From Pseudomonas duriflava (GTDB taxonomy: Bacteria; Pseudomonadota; Gammaproteobacteria; Pseudomonadales; Pseudomonadaceae), in contig NZ_VLKY01000010.1 in the NCBI RefSeq assembly GCF_007830155.1, positions 124,001-188,000 of the forward strand: DNA of 64,000 bases, in the 5' to 3' direction. The position numbers and the translations under genes were made by a program. The notes under the pieces are model-generated. The model had not been told where the DNA came from. It worked only from the letters and a program-made list of their open reading frames with translations, and made no database searches. Of the stretch, positions 39,456 through 48,157 are shown in pieces (position 1 is the stretch's first letter; each line of letters begins with the position of its first letter).

Positions 39456-40583
39456 ATGATTCTAGTGACGGGGGGCGCAGGCTATATCGGGTCTCATGCA
39501 GTACTCGAGCTCTTGCTGGCAGGACATGATGTCCTTGTACTGGATAACCTATGTAATAGCTCGCGTATAGCGCTACAGCGTGTAGAGCAACTGGCAGGAC
39601 GTACCTTGCATTTTGTCAAAGGCGATATTCGCCGCCGGGCTCAACTTGATGCTTTGTTTGCACAATATCCGATCGAAGCGGTACTGCACTTTGCTGGACT
39701 TAAAGCTGTAGGCGAAAGCGTACGCCATCCACTGAACTACTATGACAACAATGTAGGTGGCAGCCTGACCCTTTGCCAAGCCATGGCGGATGCTGGCGTG
39801 TTCCGCCTGGTGTTCAGCTCATCGGCAACAGTCTACGGTACGCCCGCAACCGTGCCCATCAACGAACAGGCAGCAACAGGCCTACCGACCAATCCGTACG
39901 GCCAGTCCAAACTGATGGTGGAAAATCTCCTGCGTGATTTGGCGAATGCCGATCCGCGCTGGTCGATAGCGTTATTGCGCTATTTCAACCCTATTGGTGC
40001 ACATGAGTCAGGCCTCATTGGTGAGGATCCTTGCGGTATCCCAAATAACCTGTTGCCTTACATTACTCAAGTGGCCATTGGCCGGCTGGAACAGTTGAAT
40101 GTATATGGCGCGGATTATCCAACACCAGACGGCACCGGAATTCGCGATTACATCCACGTAGTCGATCTAGCCAAAGGCCATTTGCTAGCGTTGGAAAAAC
40201 TGCGTCAGGTGAAAGGCGCTCACATCTGGAACCTAGGAACGGGACAGGGGCACTCAGTACTGGAGCTGATAAGGGTTTTTGAGGAGATCACTCAAACACG
40301 TCTCCCCTATCGTTTGGCACCTCGACGGGAGGGTGATATTGCTGCGTGCTGGGCAGACCCAACCAAAGCCGAGCGTGAACTAGGCTGGAAAGCCGAACGA
40401 GGCCTAACTGCCATGATCGCTGATGCTTGGCGTTGGCAAGTACAAAACCCGAGTGGATATCGCGTAACGGATCGAGTTAAAGAATCTATCAAACGAATCC
40501 CGGCTTCCCCTATCAGTGGCAACATACAGCGGGAAGCGGTAATGACACGTACAGGCACTTCTTCAGCCAACGCCTTGCTCTAA
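39456..40583 (+). CDS. galE: UDP-glucose 4-epimerase
   Basis: Interconverts UDP-glucose and UDP-galactose through an NAD-bound keto intermediate. It has 375 residues from the ATG at 39456 (GTGGAG upstream; a GTG at 39450 is the alternative). Visible motifs are the NAD site VTGGAGYIGSHAV, S122 in FSSSATVYG, and Y147 and K151 in NPYGQSKLM. The usual GalE length is about 335-340, so about 35 extra C-terminal residues follow the normal end near NPSGY, including a basic segment and a Ser/Thr-rich end. It would supply UDP-galactose to the mutase encoded divergently. Confidence 0.95.
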   Translation: MILVTGGAGYIGSHAVLELLLAGHDVLVLDNLCNSSRIALQRVEQLAGRTLHFVKGDIRRRAQLDALFAQYPIEAVLHFAGLKAVGESVRHPLNYYDNNVGGSLTLCQAMADAGVFRLVFSSSATVYGTPATVPINEQAATGLPTNPYGQSKLMVENLLRDLANADPRWSIALLRYFNPIGAHESGLIGEDPCGIPNNLLPYITQVAIGRLEQLNVYGADYPTPDGTGIRDYIHVVDLAKGHLLALEKLRQVKGAHIWNLGTGQGHSVLELIRVFEEITQTRLPYRLAPRREGDIAACWADPTKAERELGWKAERGLTAMIADAWRWQVQNPSGYRVTDRVKESIKRIPASPISGNIQREAVMTRTGTSSANALL

Positions 40584-40634
40584 AACCTAAAGCGCCACAA
40601 CTGTTTTTGATTCAAGTTGTGGCGCTTTAGGTTT
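40583..40634. terminator. 20-base perfect stem terminator after galE
   Basis: AAACCTAAAGCGCCACAACT and its exact complement (40615-40634) are separated by a 12-base loop. It begins at the last base of the galE stop codon and ends eight bases before the convergent GST stop. A/T tails on both sides make it an effective bidirectional terminator. Confidence 0.88.
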
Positions 40635-40641
40635 AGTGTTG

Positions 40642-41244
40642 TCAGTCATGCATCCCTACATGACGTGGATGACAAGCAATACGGGCCATCCATGCCGTGA
40701 TGGCTGGATAGCCAACAAGGTCGAACCCGCCCTCATCTGCTACATGGGTATAGGCATACAGTGCAATATCAGCAATTGAATAATTATCGCCGACCAGATA
40801 AGGCGTACGCGATAGTTGCTGTTCCATTACGTTGAGCGCCCTATAACCCTCACACAACATTTTCTTATGCTCGGCTCGGCGCTCTTCCGGCATGTTCAAA
40901 TACAATTGAATAAAGCGCGCTACAGCCACATAAGGCTCGTGACTATATTGCTCGAAAAATTGCCATTGCAGCACTTGGGTACGTAAGCGAGGCTCCTTGG
41001 GCAAAAAGACACTGTCTTCGGCTAGATAGTTGAGAATGGCATTTGATTCCCATAAACAGGTGCCATCCGGCAATTCGAGTACCGGGATTTTGCCGTTAGG
41101 GTTCTTGGCCAAAAACGCTGCAGAACGCGTCTCGCCTTTCAAGATGTCGACGTGCTGCCACTCATAGGCAAAACCACGCAAGGCCATTATGAGCTTGACC
41201 TTATAGCAATTTCCAGAGCGTTGATCTCCATAGATCCGGTACAT
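40642..41244 (-). CDS. Glutathione S-transferase family protein
   Basis: A 200-residue GST: thioredoxin-like N-terminal half (MYRIYGDQRSGNCYKVKLIM, with NPNGKIPVLELPDG and the Glu-Ser pair in LWESNAILNYLAE) and an all-helical C-terminal half. The first catalytic segment has Ser in SGNC. A strong AAGGAGG ribosome site precedes the ATG. It is divergent from a marR-family gene across 232 bases. The specific substrate is unknown. Confidence 0.92.
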   Translation of the reverse strand: MYRIYGDQRSGNCYKVKLIMALRGFAYEWQHVDILKGETRSAAFLAKNPNGKIPVLELPDGTCLWESNAILNYLAEDSVFLPKEPRLRTQVLQWQFFEQYSHEPYVAVARFIQLYLNMPEERRAEHKKMLCEGYRALNVMEQQLSRTPYLVGDNYSIADIALYAYTHVADEGGFDLVGYPAITAWMARIACHPRHVGMHD

Positions 41245-41476
41245 AACAACCTCCTTGCGCGGCCAGATTTTCTTGATGAACAGCCTGTGTCTAGAAAGAC
41301 TCCGCTATCGTCCTACCTTGCGCCAGATCCGGCGTGAAAACCGATTCATGCTAGGTGCGACCGCTCCAGCTCGAGCTAAAGATTTGGAAAAGCCTTGGAC
41401 GTACCTGTAGTCGACAGCGCTCTGATAAGACAAACTATTTGACCGAAACTACGACGAATGGAATAGAAACGTCAAT

Positions 41477-41935
41477 ATGTTTGACCTTAAAAACACAACA
41501 ACCCAGCGTCAGGCCATGCAAGCCTTCTTCTTTGGTTACCAGGCTTTTACGGCCAAAGCGGATGAAATGCTGTCACGACGAGGGTTGAGCCGAGTTCATC
41601 AGCGCATCCTGTTCTTTATCGCTGGCTCACCCGGTCTATGCCACAAGGACCTGCTGCAACGCCTGGGTGTTACCAAGCAAGCGCTTAATATGCCGCTACG
41701 CCAGCTGGTAGAAATGGACATGGTCATAATCGGGTCCGCTATCGAAGACAAGCGCAAGCGCAGCCTGAATCTGACACGGACCGGCGCAGAGTATGAGCAG
41801 CTGTTGCGTCGTGAGCAGGTAAAGCTGCTCGAGCGGGCCTTCAGCGAAGCAGGCGAAGTAGCAGTTAATGGGTGGTTCGCCATCAACAGAGCCTTGGCTG
41901 GCAAGTCAGAGCCCTTATCGGAACCATCTTCTTGA
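41477..41935 (+). CDS. MarR-family transcriptional regulator
   Basis: A 152-residue winged-helix regulator. The DNA-binding part is RVHQRILFFIAGSPGLCHKD, followed by GVTKQALNMPLRQLVEMDMV and the wing (IEDKRKRSLNLTRTGAEYEQ). It is divergent from the GST and directly upstream of lysE and benE genes, so it may control either set, typically as a repressor released by small aromatics or oxidants. The ribosome site is weak. Confidence 0.9.
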   Translation: MFDLKNTTTQRQAMQAFFFGYQAFTAKADEMLSRRGLSRVHQRILFFIAGSPGLCHKDLLQRLGVTKQALNMPLRQLVEMDMVIIGSAIEDKRKRSLNLTRTGAEYEQLLRREQVKLLERAFSEAGEVAVNGWFAINRALAGKSEPLSEPSS

Positions 41936-42033
41936 AGCATGGACTGCAGCCACTGTATGGCTACTTCTGAAAATGGGTGTATCGGTACGCTGAGTTCCTA
42001 GGTGTTTATGCTAAATGGAAAAGGAATATGCCC

Positions 42034-42639
42034 ATGACGCCTGAACTACTCGCGGCCTTTATAATGTTTGCCTTCGTGTCCTCCGTCACGCCAGGCCCGA
42101 ACAACATGATGTTGCTCGCGTCCGGCGTCAACTACGGGTTTCGCCGCACCCTTCCGCATATGCTCGGCATCAGCCTAGGGCATATGCTCATGGTTATCCT
42201 CATGGGACTGGGATTGGGACAACTTTTCACTCTGTATCCTGTCCTGCACACCGGCCTAAAACTACTTGCCGCTCTTTACCTGTCCTATTTGGCTTGGAAA
42301 ATCGCTACAGCAGTACCTCCAACACCCACCGAACCAGCCTGCAGCAAGCCCTTCGGCTTCTTTCAAGCCGCTGCCTTCCAGTGGGTAAACCCAAAGGCCT
42401 GGGTCATGGCGATTGGGGCTATCACCACTTACCTGCCCACCCAGGATTTCTACAGCAACTTGATATTAATCGCCCTGCTGTTTGCCTTGATCAACATTCC
42501 CAGCGTAAGTGCTTGGACTCTGTTCGGCATGGCCTTGCGCAGCCTACTCGGCACACCTACCCGTCTTCGTATCTTCAACTGGACAATGGCTGCCTTGTTA
42601 ATGTGCTCGCTCTACCCCCTAGTGCTATCCACTCACTGA
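42034..42639 (+). CDS. LysE/RhtB-family amino-acid exporter
   Basis: A 201-residue inner-membrane exporter with five to six helices. The signature VSSVTPGPNNMMLLASGVNYG lies near the N-terminus, and AAAFQWVNPKAWVMAIGAIT is in the middle. AAGGA at 42021-42025 best supports the ATG at 42034; ATGs at 42028 and 41977 are alternatives. It probably exports amino acids or related metabolites. The benE gene follows after 10 bases, so the two are co-transcribed. Confidence 0.9.
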   Translation: MTPELLAAFIMFAFVSSVTPGPNNMMLLASGVNYGFRRTLPHMLGISLGHMLMVILMGLGLGQLFTLYPVLHTGLKLLAALYLSYLAWKIATAVPPTPTEPACSKPFGFFQAAAFQWVNPKAWVMAIGAITTYLPTQDFYSNLILIALLFALINIPSVSAWTLFGMALRSLLGTPTRLRIFNWTMAALLMCSLYPLVLSTH

Positions 42640-42649
42640 AGACTGCTCC

Positions 42650-43840
42650 ATGTCTGCAATCAATGTCTTACGCCCGTTATCTGACTCCTCTCCTTCTTCC
42701 ATCGTGGCGGGATTCGTCGCCATGCTGGTCGGTTACACCAGCTCGCTCGTCTTGATGTTTCAGGCGGGCCAGAATGCTGGCCTGTCTGACGGGCAGATCT
42801 CATCTTGGATCTGGGCGTTATCCATTGGTATGGCCGTCACTACGATGAGCCTATCCTGGCATTTCCGTGCGCCCATAGTGATTGCCTGGTCTACTCCCGG
42901 CGCTGCTCTTCTTATGACCAGCCTACCCCAAGTGCCTTATGGCGAGGCAATTGGTGCATTCATACTCTGTGCGCTTCTATTGGCTCTATGTGGTCTTACA
43001 GGCAGCTTTGACAAGCTTATGCGCAAGGTACCTGCCTCGCTGGCAGCAGCCTTGCTGGCAGGAATTCTGTTCCGCATCGGCGTGGAAATCTGTTCAGCCG
43101 CAGAGAAACAGCCATTACTCGTCCTTGTCATGTTCTTCACGTATCTGTTCGTAAAGCGCCAATCCCCTCGCTATGCTGTTCTGGCTGCATTAGGAACTGG
43201 AATAGCCTTGGCGGCCATCCTAGGCCTGCTTCACTTCGAGCAACTCCATCTCGAAATGGCTATTCCCGTCTGGACACCTCCGGCATTTTCTTTATCTGCA
43301 GCTATCAGCATCGGTATCCCTTTGTTCATTGTCGCCATGGCATCCCAGAACATGCCGGGCATAGCAGTCCTACGTACTGATGGTTATCACACACCGGCCT
43401 CACCGCTCATTTCCGTTACAGGACTGGCCTCAGTAATACTTGCCCCATTCGGATCCCACGGTATTAACCTTGCGGCTATCAGCGCAGCGATTTGTACTGG
43501 CCCTGACGCCCATGAGGATCCACAAAAGCGTTACACGGCGGCCTTGTGGTGCGGTCTGTTTTACGGGATTGCAGGAACATTTGGCGCAACGTTGGCGGCC
43601 TTGTTTGCGGCGCTGCCTAAAGAGTTAATTCTATCGATTGCAGCCCTGGCCCTATTAGGCTCGATCATGAATGGCCTGAGTAGCGCTATGAATGATCCTA
43701 AGGAGCGTGAGGCAGCCCTGATAACCTTTTTAGTTACCGCCTCGGGCATGACGTTACTAGGTATCGGCTCAGCTTTCTGGGGGTTGATTGCCGGCCTTCT
43801 GACTCAGATCATTCTGAACCGGAGATTCAAAGCGCGATAA
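42650..43840 (+). CDS. benE: BenE-family transporter
   Basis: A 396-residue membrane protein with about 12 helices and the BenE family layout: GFVAMLVGYTSSLVLMFQAG at the first helix, IVIAWSTPGAALL, VAMASQNMPGIAVLRTDGY and GPDAHEDPQKRY. Characterised BenE proteins are benzoate/proton symporters. No benzoate-degradation genes are nearby, so the substrate here may be a different aromatic acid, and YdcO-like members of unknown substrate are also in the family. It lies immediately downstream of lysE. Confidence 0.9.
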   Translation: MSAINVLRPLSDSSPSSIVAGFVAMLVGYTSSLVLMFQAGQNAGLSDGQISSWIWALSIGMAVTTMSLSWHFRAPIVIAWSTPGAALLMTSLPQVPYGEAIGAFILCALLLALCGLTGSFDKLMRKVPASLAAALLAGILFRIGVEICSAAEKQPLLVLVMFFTYLFVKRQSPRYAVLAALGTGIALAAILGLLHFEQLHLEMAIPVWTPPAFSLSAAISIGIPLFIVAMASQNMPGIAVLRTDGYHTPASPLISVTGLASVILAPFGSHGINLAAISAAICTGPDAHEDPQKRYTAALWCGLFYGIAGTFGATLAALFAALPKELILSIAALALLGSIMNGLSSAMNDPKEREAALITFLVTASGMTLLGIGSAFWGLIAGLLTQIILNRRFKAR

Positions 43841-43863
43841 AGGCCCTTTCGGCCCTAAAACAA

Positions 43864-43889
43864 ACAAGGCCCGACGAAGCGAGCCTTGT
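43864..43889 (-). terminator. Rho-independent terminator of rluB
   Basis: ACAAGGC / GCCTTGT stem with a 12-base loop, which on the minus strand is followed by TTTGTTTT. It begins 24 bases past the rluB stop. Confidence 0.82.
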
Positions 43890-43912
43890 ACCTACTAGCA
43901 GGTTTATGAAAC

Positions 43913-45013
43913 CTATCGCTTACCACGCCCGCTACCCGAGCCGGGACGCTGCCCGTCACGGGACGGCGCGTTACGTCGTGAAGCAGGAGCAGTACGCTCA
44001 CGAGACTGCTCGCCTTCGGAGGGCTGGCGCTCTGGGCGAGAGTGGCTCGGACGCTTGCGACCGCTTTCTGCTGGACGCTCGGCCAATGGCGTGCCGCTGC
44101 TGCGTTCGCCGCGCCGACCTTCAGCGTGTGGCTTGCCGTGACGCCTATCGGTACGGCTTCCACGCCCCGCCTCTACAGGCTTGTTGGACTTACGCTGTAA
44201 GCGTTCCAGCTTTTCACGTGCTTTAGCCGTTACTGGTGGCAATTCGATCGGGGCAAGCCCTACCTCTGCACTAAGAACATTGATCTCATATTGGGTCATT
44301 TCTCGCCAGCGCCCCATAGACAGCTCAGCCGTTAGGAATACCGGCCCGAAGCGGACACGCTTGAGGCGACTCACCAAAACGCCCTGTGATTCCCACAGGC
44401 GCCGAACCTCACGATTCCGACCTTCCATCACTACGCAATGGAACCAGTGGTTAAAGCCATCACCATTAGGAGCTTGTTGTATATCAGTAAAGCGGGCAGG
44501 CCCGTCTTCCAGCATGACACCGGTCTTAAGACGCTCGATCATGGCCTCATCGACTTCACCGCGTACCCGGACGGCATACTCACGATCCATTTGATACGAT
44601 GGATGCATCAAACGGTTCGCCAACTCGCCATCTGTGGTGAACAGCAACAAACCTGTCGTGTTAATGTCGAGACGTCCAATATTGATCCAGCGCCCACCAC
44701 GCAGGCGCGGCAGGCGATCAAACACTGTAGGCCGTCCTTCAGGGTCATCCCGGGTGCAAACTTCACCTTCAGGCTTGTTGTAGATCAATACGCGACGAAC
44801 AGTCTCGGCAGTATCTTCTCGGCGCAACAGGCGTCCGTCTACGGCAATAGCATCCTGAGGCGTCACGCGTTGACCCAGGGTAGCTGTCACGCCATTGACT
44901 TGAATACGGCCTTCGCTGATCCAGGCTTCAACGTCGCGGCGCGAACCGACACCAACGCGAGACAGGACTTTCTGAAGTTTTTCCCCGATAGGGGTATGAG
45001 GGTTGTCGTTCAT
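43913..45013 (-). CDS. rluB: 23S rRNA pseudouridine synthase RluB
   Basis: Makes pseudouridine 2605 (E. coli numbering) in 23S rRNA. It has 366 residues from the ATG at 45013 with a GGGAGGT ribosome site; an upstream in-frame ATG at 45076 is not supported. An N-terminal S4 RNA-binding domain (EKLQKVLSRVGVGSRRDVEA) is followed by the synthase domain, with the catalytic Asp in GRLDINTTGLLLFTTDGELA. About 110 C-terminal residues are Arg/Gly/Ser/Pro-rich and disordered, a common feature of pseudomonad RluB that probably aids RNA binding. Confidence 0.95.
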   Translation of the reverse strand: MNDNPHTPIGEKLQKVLSRVGVGSRRDVEAWISEGRIQVNGVTATLGQRVTPQDAIAVDGRLLRREDTAETVRRVLIYNKPEGEVCTRDDPEGRPTVFDRLPRLRGGRWINIGRLDINTTGLLLFTTDGELANRLMHPSYQMDREYAVRVRGEVDEAMIERLKTGVMLEDGPARFTDIQQAPNGDGFNHWFHCVVMEGRNREVRRLWESQGVLVSRLKRVRFGPVFLTAELSMGRWREMTQYEINVLSAEVGLAPIELPPVTAKAREKLERLQRKSNKPVEAGRGSRTDRRHGKPHAEGRRGERSSGTPLAERPAESGRKRPSHSRPERQPSEGEQSRERTAPASRRNAPSRDGQRPGSGSGRGKR

Positions 45014-45097
45014 CTGGCACCTCCCGGTGTAAGCGGCAACACTAAAGAGCGCGCATAATAGCGCTATGACTATCAAGAGCCTAGCGGCTTAATGACG

Positions 45098-45137
45098 CGA
45101 CGCCATCGAAGTCTTGAAAAGCGGACCGATGGCGTCG
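45098..45137. repeat. 11-base perfect inverted repeat downstream of eda
   Basis: CGACGCCATCG and CGATGGCGTCG (45098-45108 and 45127-45137) flank an 18-base loop, about 40 bases past the eda stop. It is a likely transcript-end or stabilising hairpin without a T-run. Confidence 0.6.
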
Positions 45138-45177
45138 TGAGAAGAGCTGTATCTACCGAGGCAGCAGCTCGAATGGC

Positions 45178-45825
45178 TTAATCGAGTGCAGCCAGCGCTT
45201 CACGGCATAGCTGTTCAATTCGCGTCCAGTCACGCGCCTTGATAACATCGGACGGCAACATCCAACTACCGCCTACACACATGACATTACTCTGCTGAAA
45301 GTACGCTTTAATATTGCCCGGATTGACCCCGCCAGTAGGGCAGAAACGCAATTCACCAAACGGGCCAGCAAAAGCTTTCAGCGCATCGACGCCACCATAC
45401 ACATTAGCCGGGAATAACTTGAAACGGCGATAGCCCAAGGCATAAGCACGCATGATATCCGACGGGGTAGCAATACCAGGCAACAACGGTATGTCACTAT
45501 CTACCCCAGCCTGAAGCAGTTCATCGGTGCAGCCAGGCGTTACGATAAACTGAGCACCAGCATCGACCGCCGCTGCAAACATGTCGGTATCCAGCACTGT
45601 GCCGACCCCAACGGTCAGCTCAGGGCGCTCCTTGCGCAATACACGCACCGCCTCTAGCCCATGAGCCGAACGCAAGGTGATTTCTAGTACCTTAAGGCCC
45701 CCGGCAGCCATAGCGTCGGCAAAAGGCAGCACATCGTCGGGACTGTTAATCACGATGACGGGCAGGATACGGGCTTTCTGGCTCAACGCGTCGATGGCAG
45801 CGATCTTGTTTTGCATGTCAGTCAT
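45178..45825 (-). CDS. eda: 2-dehydro-3-deoxy-6-phosphogluconate (KDPG) aldolase
   Basis: Second Entner-Doudoroff enzyme; it splits KDPG into pyruvate and glyceraldehyde-3-phosphate. The 215-residue length is standard. The general-base Glu is E48 in LEITLRSAH, the Schiff-base Lys is K136 in RFKLFPANVYGG, and GGVNPGN forms the phosphate site. It starts two bases after the pgl stop and so is translated from the zwf-pgl-eda message. Confidence 0.97.
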   Translation of the reverse strand: MTDMQNKIAAIDALSQKARILPVIVINSPDDVLPFADAMAAGGLKVLEITLRSAHGLEAVRVLRKERPELTVGVGTVLDTDMFAAAVDAGAQFIVTPGCTDELLQAGVDSDIPLLPGIATPSDIMRAYALGYRRFKLFPANVYGGVDALKAFAGPFGELRFCPTGGVNPGNIKAYFQQSNVMCVGGSWMLPSDVIKARDWTRIEQLCREALAALD

Positions 45826-45826
45826 C

Positions 45827-46540
45827 TCAGGAACACCAATAAATCTTTAGCGGCTTGCGCAAGAAGGCACGAATGGGCGTTGCCAGCTCGTCACCTACCG
45901 TCGCAGCGGTCTGCAGTGCCGCCAGCTTACTTTCGCCCTGGATAGCCAGAAATTGATAGTGTGCACCTGACAGCAACGCCCGCGTCATAGTTAGACGCTG
46001 GCGTGGAACCGAGGGCGCCCACATGGGTAGGCACAATTGTTCGCTAGCGGGATCCAGTGCATCTTCAAGTCCTGGGCTTCCTGGGAACAAAGAGGCTGTG
46101 TGCGCATCGTCACCCATTCCCAGCACCAAGACGTCTATAGGCTTGGGCAGATTCTGCTGTAGCACCTCATTGGCTTGGCGAGCAGCAGCCTCAACGCTTT
46201 CACTCGATGTATATAAATCGACCAGCGTGGCGGCTTTCGCAGCGTTACAGAGCAGGTGCTTGCGAATGAGTCCACCATTGCTATCCGGATGCTCCAAAGG
46301 CACCCACCGTTCGTCCGCCAAGCTAATGGTTACTTTCGACCAATCCAGCTCTTGTACAGATAACCGCTCAAAAAACGGTATCGGGCTTCGACCGCCGGAC
46401 ACCACTAGCGTCGCCTCGCCCTTCTGTTCAATGGCGTGACATAGCGCCTCAACCACCGCTGCCGTCAAGGCTTCAGCATGGGCTTCACGATTATCTACAC
46501 AGATGAATTCAACACCTTGCGGCAAATTAGATATCGCCAT
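45827..46540 (-). CDS. pgl: 6-phosphogluconolactonase
   Basis: Hydrolyses 6-phosphogluconolactone made by Zwf. It has 237 residues from the ATG at 46540 with a GGGAGGT ribosome site; a longer start at 46558 is less likely. Motifs are [15 protein letters not shown] (phosphate-binding loop), [17 protein letters not shown] and [18 protein letters not shown]. It overlaps the zwf stop by 14 bases. Confidence 0.96.
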   Translation of the reverse strand: MAISNLPQGVEFICVDNREAHAEALTAAVVEALCHAIEQKGEATLVVSGGRSPIPFFERLSVQELDWSKVTISLADERWVPLEHPDSNGGLIRKHLLCNAAKAATLVDLYTSSESVEAAARQANEVLQQNLPKPIDVLVLGMGDDAHTASLFPGSPGLEDALDPASEQLCLPMWAPSVPRQRLTMTRALLSGAHYQFLAIQGESKLAALQTAATVGDELATPIRAFLRKPLKIYWCS

Positions 46541-47996
46541 ACCAAGACCTCCCGTCACGTGCGATCAACGCAATAGATGTCAGCGGGCCCCATGTGCCGG
46601 CTGCATAAGATTTAGGCGTATCGCCCATTTTCGACCACCCCTCGAGCAGCTGGTCGCACCAGCGCCAAGCCGCTTCGATCTCATCCTTGCGAACGAACAG
46701 AGATTGATTACCCTGCATCACTTCCAAGAGCAAACGCTCGTACGCATCAGGCACACGTGCCGATTTAAACGCTTCGGAGAAATTGAGCTGTAGCGGACCG
46801 CTGCGCAACTGCATTCCCTTGCTCAAGCCCTGATCTTTGGTCATGACCTGTAGAGAAATCCCTTCGTCCGGCTGAATCCGAATAATGAGCCGGTTGTTGA
46901 TCAGGCTCCGCTGTTCAGGCGCGAAAATGTAGTGTGGCGGTTCTTTGAAGTGAATGACGATTTGCGATAGCTTTTGCGGCATCCGCTTGCCAGTACGCAG
47001 ATAGAAAGGCACGCCTGACCAGCGCCAGTTACGAATATCGGCCCGAATAGCTACAAAGGTTTCGGTACGACTTGTTTCGTTGGAGTTTTCTTCTTCCAGA
47101 TAGCCCGGGACCGGCTTGCCATCGCTATAACCACTGGTGTATTGCCCAAGCACTACGCGACTGGCCAGCTGATCGGCCGTGATTGGCTCAAGCGCCTTAA
47201 GCACTTTAACTTTTTCATCACGAATACTATCGGCTGACAAGTCGGCGGGCGGGTCCATCGCAGTTAGGCAGAGAAGTTGTAACAGGTGGTTCTGCACCAT
47301 ATCACGTAGCTGGCCAGCCTGATCGAAATAGCCCCAGCGACCTTCGATACCTACCTTTTCAGCCACGGTGATTTCAACGTGGGAAATGTAGTTCTGATTC
47401 CACTGCGTCTCGAACAGGCTATTGGCGAAGCGTAAGGCAATCAGGTTCTGAACCGTTTCCTTGCCCAGGTAATGGTCGATGCGATAGACCTGGCTTTCCG
47501 GGAAGAAACGGGCCACCGAATCGTTTACAACGCGGGACGACTCGAGATCATGACCAATAGGCTTTTCCATCACGACACGAGTACGGTCGCTTAACCCTAC
47601 GGAGTGGAGGTTTTCACAAATTGCACTGTACACTGATGCAGGCGTAGCGAAATAAGCGATCAAGGTCTCGGCATCGCTAACATCTTCAGCCAAACCTTGA
47701 TAGTCCTCTTCGCGACGGAAATCCATGGCACGATAACTGAGGCGAGCGGAAAACCGCTCCCATACGGCCTGATCCCAATCAGCGCTCGGTACATAATGCC
47801 GCAAGCGCTCTTCGATATGCGCAAGCTGCTTGGCATCCTCTCCCTGTTGCCGGGCCAATGCGATGATCCGGGTATCGTCGTGAAGGAGCCCTTCTCGGTC
47901 GAGCTGATACAGTGCCGGATACAACTTGCGCAGGGCAAGATCACCCAACGCGCCGAACAGGGCCAAAGTGCAAGGTAGTACGCGAACTGCTGGCAT
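46527..47996 (-). CDS. zwf: Glucose-6-phosphate 1-dehydrogenase
   Basis: Oxidises glucose-6-phosphate to 6-phosphogluconolactone, feeding the Entner-Doudoroff route and making NADPH. It has 489 residues, with the nucleotide-binding motif [20 protein letters not shown], the substrate site [20 protein letters not shown] and the [11 protein letters not shown] segment. It is the first gene of the zwf-pgl-eda operon, divergent from hexR. The spacing before the ATG lacks a strong ribosome site (AAAGAACG). Confidence 0.96.
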   Translation of the reverse strand: MPAVRVLPCTLALFGALGDLALRKLYPALYQLDREGLLHDDTRIIALARQQGEDAKQLAHIEERLRHYVPSADWDQAVWERFSARLSYRAMDFRREEDYQGLAEDVSDAETLIAYFATPASVYSAICENLHSVGLSDRTRVVMEKPIGHDLESSRVVNDSVARFFPESQVYRIDHYLGKETVQNLIALRFANSLFETQWNQNYISHVEITVAEKVGIEGRWGYFDQAGQLRDMVQNHLLQLLCLTAMDPPADLSADSIRDEKVKVLKALEPITADQLASRVVLGQYTSGYSDGKPVPGYLEEENSNETSRTETFVAIRADIRNWRWSGVPFYLRTGKRMPQKLSQIVIHFKEPPHYIFAPEQRSLINNRLIIRIQPDEGISLQVMTKDQGLSKGMQLRSGPLQLNFSEAFKSARVPDAYERLLLEVMQGNQSLFVRKDEIEAAWRWCDQLLEGWSKMGDTPKSYAAGTWGPLTSIALIARDGRSWYGDI

Positions 47997-48157
47997 ATAT
48001 TCGTTCTTTTACGAAAAGTTGATGAATGAAAGCTCAAGTTTAAGTGAGCTTTGCCCGATTACGTAGTAGAAAAAGCAAAAATTTAATAAAACCTTTAGTA
48101 CTGTCTTATTTCTCTATAGCTGTACGATAAAGGGAAGACAACTTTCAGGAGCATTTG
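47997..48157. promoter_or_regulatory. Divergent zwf-hexR promoter region with an 8-base inverted repeat
   Basis: About 160 AT-rich bases between the two starts. AAAGCTCA at 48029-48036 is the exact complement of TGAGCTTT at 48045-48052, with an 8-base spacer. HexR regulates zwf in P. putida, and an operator is expected here, but no TTGT-N7/8-ACAA match was found. The inverted repeat is an alternative candidate, or it may form a hairpin in the zwf leader RNA. Confidence 0.5.

Noticed and set aside
43906-44594. Long plus-strand ORFs opposite rluB
   Set aside because: They are antisense frames of the repetitive Arg/Gly-rich tail and core of rluB.
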